NCBI GenBank assembly: GCA_944384745.1
Contig: CALWUO010000001.1
Coordinates: 102,154 to 166,153 of the forward strand
Origin: an uncultured Butyricicoccus sp.
GTDB taxonomy: Bacteria > Bacillota > Clostridia > Oscillospirales > Butyricicoccaceae
Reading direction: 5' to 3'
DNA: 64,000 bases
Within the stretch, counting starts at the first letter, position 1; every line of letters begins with the position of its first letter. A program made the translations under genes and the position numbers. The notes under the pieces are model-generated. The model was not told the origin of the DNA and did not search any database. It worked only from the letters and a program-made list of their open reading frames with translations. Shown here piece after piece: positions 60,727-64,000 of this stretch.

Positions 60727-61725
60727 ATGAGTGAAGCTAAAAAAACCATATTTTCTGGTGTTCAACCATCAGGTAAATTGACGCTTGGTAATTATCTGGG
60801 TGCAATTCGTAATTTTCCAATTCTTCAAGATGAATATAACTGTATTTATTGTGTGGTTGATATGCATGCAATAACAGTGCGTCAAGACCCTGCACAGCTT
60901 AGAAAACAAACCCTTGAAGTGCTTGCACAATATATTGCTTGTGGTTTAGACCCTGAAAAAAGTATATTATTTATACAAAGCCATGTACCAGCACATGCAG
61001 AACTTGGCTGGGTATTAAATTGTTATACAATGTTTGGTGAAGCATCAAGAATGACCCAGTTCAAGGATAAATCCTCCAAACACGCAGATAATGTTAATGT
61101 AGGTTTATTTGATTATCCTGTGCTTATGGCAGCAGATATTTTATTATACCAAACCGAACTTGTGCCAGTAGGCGTTGACCAGCTTCAGCATATAGAACTT
61201 GCTCGTAATATTGCACAGCGTTTTAACGGTGTGTATTCAGATACATTTAAAATGCCAGAGCCATATATACCAAAGACTGGTGCTAAAATTATGAGCCTTG
61301 CAGACCCAACTCGCAAAATGAGCAAATCAGATGAAAATCAAAATGGCTTTATATTGTTAATGGATAAACCAGAAGATATTATGCGTAAATTTAAAAGAGC
61401 TGTTACTGACTCTGACAGCCGTATTATTATGTCTAAAGATAAAGCGGGTGTATCAAATCTTATTACAATTTATTCTCTTGCAACTGGTAAAAGTGTAGAA
61501 GAAGTAGAAGCTGAATTTGCAGGCAAAGGATATGGAGAATTTAAACCAGCAGTAGGTGAAGCAGTAGTTGAATTACTTCGTCCAATCCGTGAAAAAACCG
61601 AAGATTTATTGAAAAATAAAGACTATCTGGAGAGCGTATACAAAGATGGTGCAAATAAGGCAGCATATATGGCAAGAAAAACACTTGATAAGGTATATCG
61701 CAAGGTTGGCTTTGTTAAGAGATAA
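60727..61725 (+). CDS. trpS: Tryptophanyl-tRNA synthetase
   Basis: Charges tRNA-Trp. It has 332 residues. The class I HIGH-like motif is PSGKLTLGNYLGA (about 14-26), with KMSKS in TRKMSKSDENQNG. MTQFKDKS and DYPVLMAADILLYQTELVPVGVDQLQHIEL are conserved in TrpRS. AAAGGAAG precedes the ATG. It is separated from glpK by a divergent promoter region and from tagO by 61 bases with a hairpin. No T-box upstream. Confidence 0.97.
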   Translation: MSEAKKTIFSGVQPSGKLTLGNYLGAIRNFPILQDEYNCIYCVVDMHAITVRQDPAQLRKQTLEVLAQYIACGLDPEKSILFIQSHVPAHAELGWVLNCYTMFGEASRMTQFKDKSSKHADNVNVGLFDYPVLMAADILLYQTELVPVGVDQLQHIELARNIAQRFNGVYSDTFKMPEPYIPKTGAKIMSLADPTRKMSKSDENQNGFILLMDKPEDIMRKFKRAVTDSDSRIIMSKDKAGVSNLITIYSLATGKSVEEVEAEFAGKGYGEFKPAVGEAVVELLRPIREKTEDLLKNKDYLESVYKDGANKAAYMARKTLDKVYRKVGFVKR

Positions 61726-61734
61726 ATATGCATT

Positions 61735-61762
61735 TTTGGTATAGAAAATTTTCTATGCCAAA
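61735..61762 (+). repeat. Near-perfect palindrome between trpS and tagO
   Basis: TTTGGTATAG (61735-61744) pairs with CTATGCCAAA (61753-61762), one wobble, around AAAATTTT. Only ATTTG follows, so it is a weak terminator at best. It may instead be an mRNA stability or operator element. Confidence 0.5.
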
Positions 61763-61786
61763 TTTGTTAAATAGAGAGGTTAAAAT

Positions 61787-62899
61787 ATGTCAGAATATCA
61801 AGTCATTGGAATGATTGTTGGTGCATTTATACTATCTGGTATTCTCTCTTATGCACTTACACCATTTGTAAAGCGTTTTGCTTATAAAATTGGTGCTATT
61901 GATGTCCCTAAAGATGCCAGACGTATGCATAAAAAGCCAACTCCTAGACTGGGCGGTTTAGCAATATTTATTGGATTTATGGGTGCAATGCTTGTGTTTT
62001 TTGAATTTGATGTGCAAATGCTCAGTATTTTAATAGGTGCAATGTTAATTGTTGTGCTAGGTATATTTGACGATGTTTTAGCACTTGGTGCAAAATTTAA
62101 ATTTATCGTTCAAATTATAGCCGCAGCAATACCTGTATGTATTGGCGGTATGAAAATAGCATTTTTCTCAAATCTTAATCCATTGTCAGCAGAGCCTTAT
62201 TTTTCACTTGGAATATTTTCAATCCCTGTAACTATTATTTGGATTGTTGGCATTACAAATGCTGTAAATTTAATTGATGGTTTAGATGGCCTTGCAGTAG
62301 GTGTTTCATCTATTGCATCTCTTACTATGCTTGCAGTTGCACTTTTAAATTATGAGTTTAGTGTGGCTGTAACTATGGCTTGTCTTACAGGTGCTTGTTT
62401 AGGTTTTATTCCTTATAACTTTAATCCAGCTGAGATTTTTATGGGTGATACAGGTTCAACTTTTTTAGGTTATATGCTTGCTACTATGTCAATTAGTGGA
62501 TTTTTTAAATTTTATGCCGTTGTATCTTTTGCAGTTCCACTTCTTATTCTTGGACTTCCTATTTTTGACACGGCATCTGCAATTACTCGCAGAGTGCTTG
62601 AGGGGAGAAGCCCTATGAGTCCAGACAGAGGTCATGTACATCATCGTCTGGTTGATATGGGCTTTAATGTAAAACAAGCAGTTGCAATTTTATATGCAAT
62701 AAGCGGTACTCTTGGACTTGCAGCCGTTGTACTTACAACAAGCGGTGAGGCTAAGGCTATGTTACTAATTTTAGCTGTTATTTTAGCTATTGCAGTAGGT
62801 GGCTGGATAATTGTAAACAGAAGAAAAGAATCACGTCAAAATATAGAAAAAGCTTTAAATGACTCTGATAAAGAGCAGGAGGAAACTCAAGATGAGTAA
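61787..62899 (+). CDS. tagO: Undecaprenyl-phosphate GlcNAc-1-phosphate transferase (TagO/WecA type)
   Basis: Links UDP-GlcNAc to undecaprenyl phosphate, the first step of wall teichoic acid and related polymers. It has 370 residues with about ten membrane segments. Motifs are PTPRLGGLAIF, GIFDDVL (the Asp-Asp pair), NLIDGLDGLA, MGDTGSTFLGY and GHVHHRL near the cytoplasmic loop. The C-terminal 30 residues are charged, Glu/Asp/Lys rich. It overlaps the following wecB gene by 8 bases. The LCP protein at 43.7 kb may attach the finished polymer. Confidence 0.95.
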   Translation: MSEYQVIGMIVGAFILSGILSYALTPFVKRFAYKIGAIDVPKDARRMHKKPTPRLGGLAIFIGFMGAMLVFFEFDVQMLSILIGAMLIVVLGIFDDVLALGAKFKFIVQIIAAAIPVCIGGMKIAFFSNLNPLSAEPYFSLGIFSIPVTIIWIVGITNAVNLIDGLDGLAVGVSSIASLTMLAVALLNYEFSVAVTMACLTGACLGFIPYNFNPAEIFMGDTGSTFLGYMLATMSISGFFKFYAVVSFAVPLLILGLPIFDTASAITRRVLEGRSPMSPDRGHVHHRLVDMGFNVKQAVAILYAISGTLGLAAVVLTTSGEAKAMLLILAVILAIAVGGWIIVNRRKESRQNIEKALNDSDKEQEETQDE

Positions 62900-64000
62900 A
62901 ATTAAGGTAATGACTGTTTTTGGTACAAGACCAGAGGCAATTAAAATGGCTCCACTTGTTCATGCAGTTGAAAAAAATGAAAATATGGAGTCAATAGTTT
63001 GCGTTACTGCACAACATCGTCAAATGCTTGACCAAGTGCTTGAAATTTTTAATATAAAGCCAGATTATGACCTTGATATTATGCAGCCAAAACAGACACT
63101 ATCAACTATAATGGAAAAATCTTTGCATGGCTTAGATGAAGTTTTAAATACTGCTAAACCTGATATTGTTTTAGTACATGGAGATACTTCAACCGCTTTT
63201 GCTGGTGCTTTAAGTGCGTTTTATCATCAAATTCCAGTAGGTCATGTTGAGGCTGGTTTGCGTACATTTGATAAATATTCACCATTTCCAGAGGAAATGA
63301 ATAGAAAACTTATTGGTCAAATTGCAGAACTTCATTTTGCACCAACTCCAAGAAATAGCGAAAATTTAAAACGTGAAAATATATGTGATGGTGTTTATAT
63401 TTGTGGTAATACTGTTGTTGACGCTATTCATATGACTGTAAAGCCAGATTACAAATTTAAAGATGAAAATTTAAATAAACTGGATTTTGAAAATAATAGA
63501 GTTGTGCTTGTAACTGCCCATCGTAGGGAAAACTATGGCGAGCCAATGGAAAATATTTATAATGCAATCTTAGAATTAGCAAATAAATATACTGATGTAC
63601 ATTTTGTATATCCTGTGCATTTAAGCCCGTATGTTCGTGAAACATCGCAAAAAATTCTAGGTGGTCATAAAAGAATACATCTTATTGAGCCTCTTTCTGT
63701 TGATGAAATGCATAATTTAATGTCACGCTGTTATATGATTATGACAGATTCAGGTGGACTTCAGGAAGAAGCACCTAGTCTTGGTAAACCTGTTTTAGTT
63801 TTAAGAAAGGAAACCGAACGACCAGAAGCAGTTGAAGCGGGAACTGTTAAACTTGCAGGCATAAACAAAGAAAATATTTATAAACTTGCATGTGAACTAT
63901 TTGATGATAAATCAGCTTATGAGAAAATGGCTCATGCAGTAAATCCTTATGGTGATGGTCACGCTTGTGAGCGTATTTTACAGGCAATAGAACATCATTT
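62892..64000 (+). CDS. wecB: UDP-N-acetylglucosamine 2-epimerase, 3' end cut by the window
   Basis: Interconverts UDP-GlcNAc and UDP-ManNAc, for teichoic acid linkage units or other polymers. The 369 codons before the window edge cover nearly the whole protein; no stop is reached. The N-terminus is MSKIKVMTVFGTRPEAIKMAPLV. The catalytic residues of the family are seen in HGDTSTA (Asp), VEAGLRT (Glu), PFPEEMNR (Glu) and THRREN-type AHRRENYG (His), and the allosteric-site region TDSGGLQEEAPSLGKPVLVLR is intact. The ATG lies inside the tagO end (8-base overlap) with GGAGGAA upstream, so it is coupled to tagO. Confidence 0.96.
   Translation, partial: MSKIKVMTVFGTRPEAIKMAPLVHAVEKNENMESIVCVTAQHRQMLDQVLEIFNIKPDYDLDIMQPKQTLSTIMEKSLHGLDEVLNTAKPDIVLVHGDTSTAFAGALSAFYHQIPVGHVEAGLRTFDKYSPFPEEMNRKLIGQIAELHFAPTPRNSENLKRENICDGVYICGNTVVDAIHMTVKPDYKFKDENLNKLDFENNRVVLVTAHRRENYGEPMENIYNAILELANKYTDVHFVYPVHLSPYVRETSQKILGGHKRIHLIEPLSVDEMHNLMSRCYMIMTDSGGLQEEAPSLGKPVLVLRKETERPEAVEAGTVKLAGINKENIYKLACELFDDKSAYEKMAHAVNPYGDGHACERILQAIEHH

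Overview
The window is an ordinary chromosomal stretch of a low-GC, Gram-positive member of the Clostridia. The evidence is AT-rich codon use, Shine-Dalgarno sites of the AGGAGG type before nearly every gene, consensus sigma-A promoters (TTGACA-N17-TATAAT) and many rho-independent terminators. A flagellin, a BofA-type protein and a SpoIID-type protein point to a motile organism with sporulation-related genes. I cannot name a species. No rRNA, tRNA, CRISPR array, insertion sequence, phage or plasmid marker was seen. Genes are dense and almost all on the + strand. The exceptions are a sodium symporter, bofA, the asd-dapA-dapB operon and glpK.

Layout: 0-3 kb holds the 3' part of ftsH and an opposing NSS-family transporter. 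3-7 kb is a threonine/aspartate operon: ACT protein, hom, thrB, and lysC with an internal start for its beta subunit. 7-12.5 kb holds rlmB, a large membrane protein that looks like a catalytically dead P-type ATPase, and an EF-G paralogue. 12.5-20.4 kb holds a small membrane-anchored protein, a pseudouridine synthase, a CdaR/PucR-type regulator and the division/cell-wall cluster ftsE-ftsX-envC-like-ctp. 20.5-25 kb holds greA, lysS, an XRE-type membrane protein, an unknown 198-residue protein and a YczE/YitT-type membrane protein. 25-28.4 kb holds flagellin with a long structured leader, followed by a large glycosyltransferase. 28.5-48.5 kb is a housekeeping run: trmH-like, dprA, topA, trmFO, plsX, acp, rnc, smc, ftsY, rph, rdgB, yhbY, nadD, yqeK, an LCP protein, rsfS, leuS, rpsU. 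48.6-48.8 kb holds a candidate small RNA. 48.8-53.4 kb holds bofA and a divergent pair of type IIA topoisomerase genes. 53.4-56.6 kb is the lysine branch (dapB, dapA, asd) behind a clear lysine riboswitch. 56.6-64 kb holds a SpoIID-type protein, queA, glpK, trpS, tagO and an almost complete wecB.

Pathway logic: aspartate flows through LysC and Asd to either Hom/ThrB (threonine) or DapA/DapB (diaminopimelate/lysine). Only the asd-dapA-dapB operon carries the lysine riboswitch. lysC is co-directional with the threonine genes. Cell-envelope themes recur: FtsEX with an M23 hydrolase and a Ctp protease, an LCP ligase, TagO and WecB, and SpoIID.

The items most worth a second look are the pseudo-P-type ATPase (7827-10088), the C-rich structured RNA candidate (48621-48774), the divergent topoisomerase pair (49166-53399), the flagellin leader with a possible pseudoknot and CsrA-like sites (25187-25315), and the in-gene start in lysC (6430-6450).
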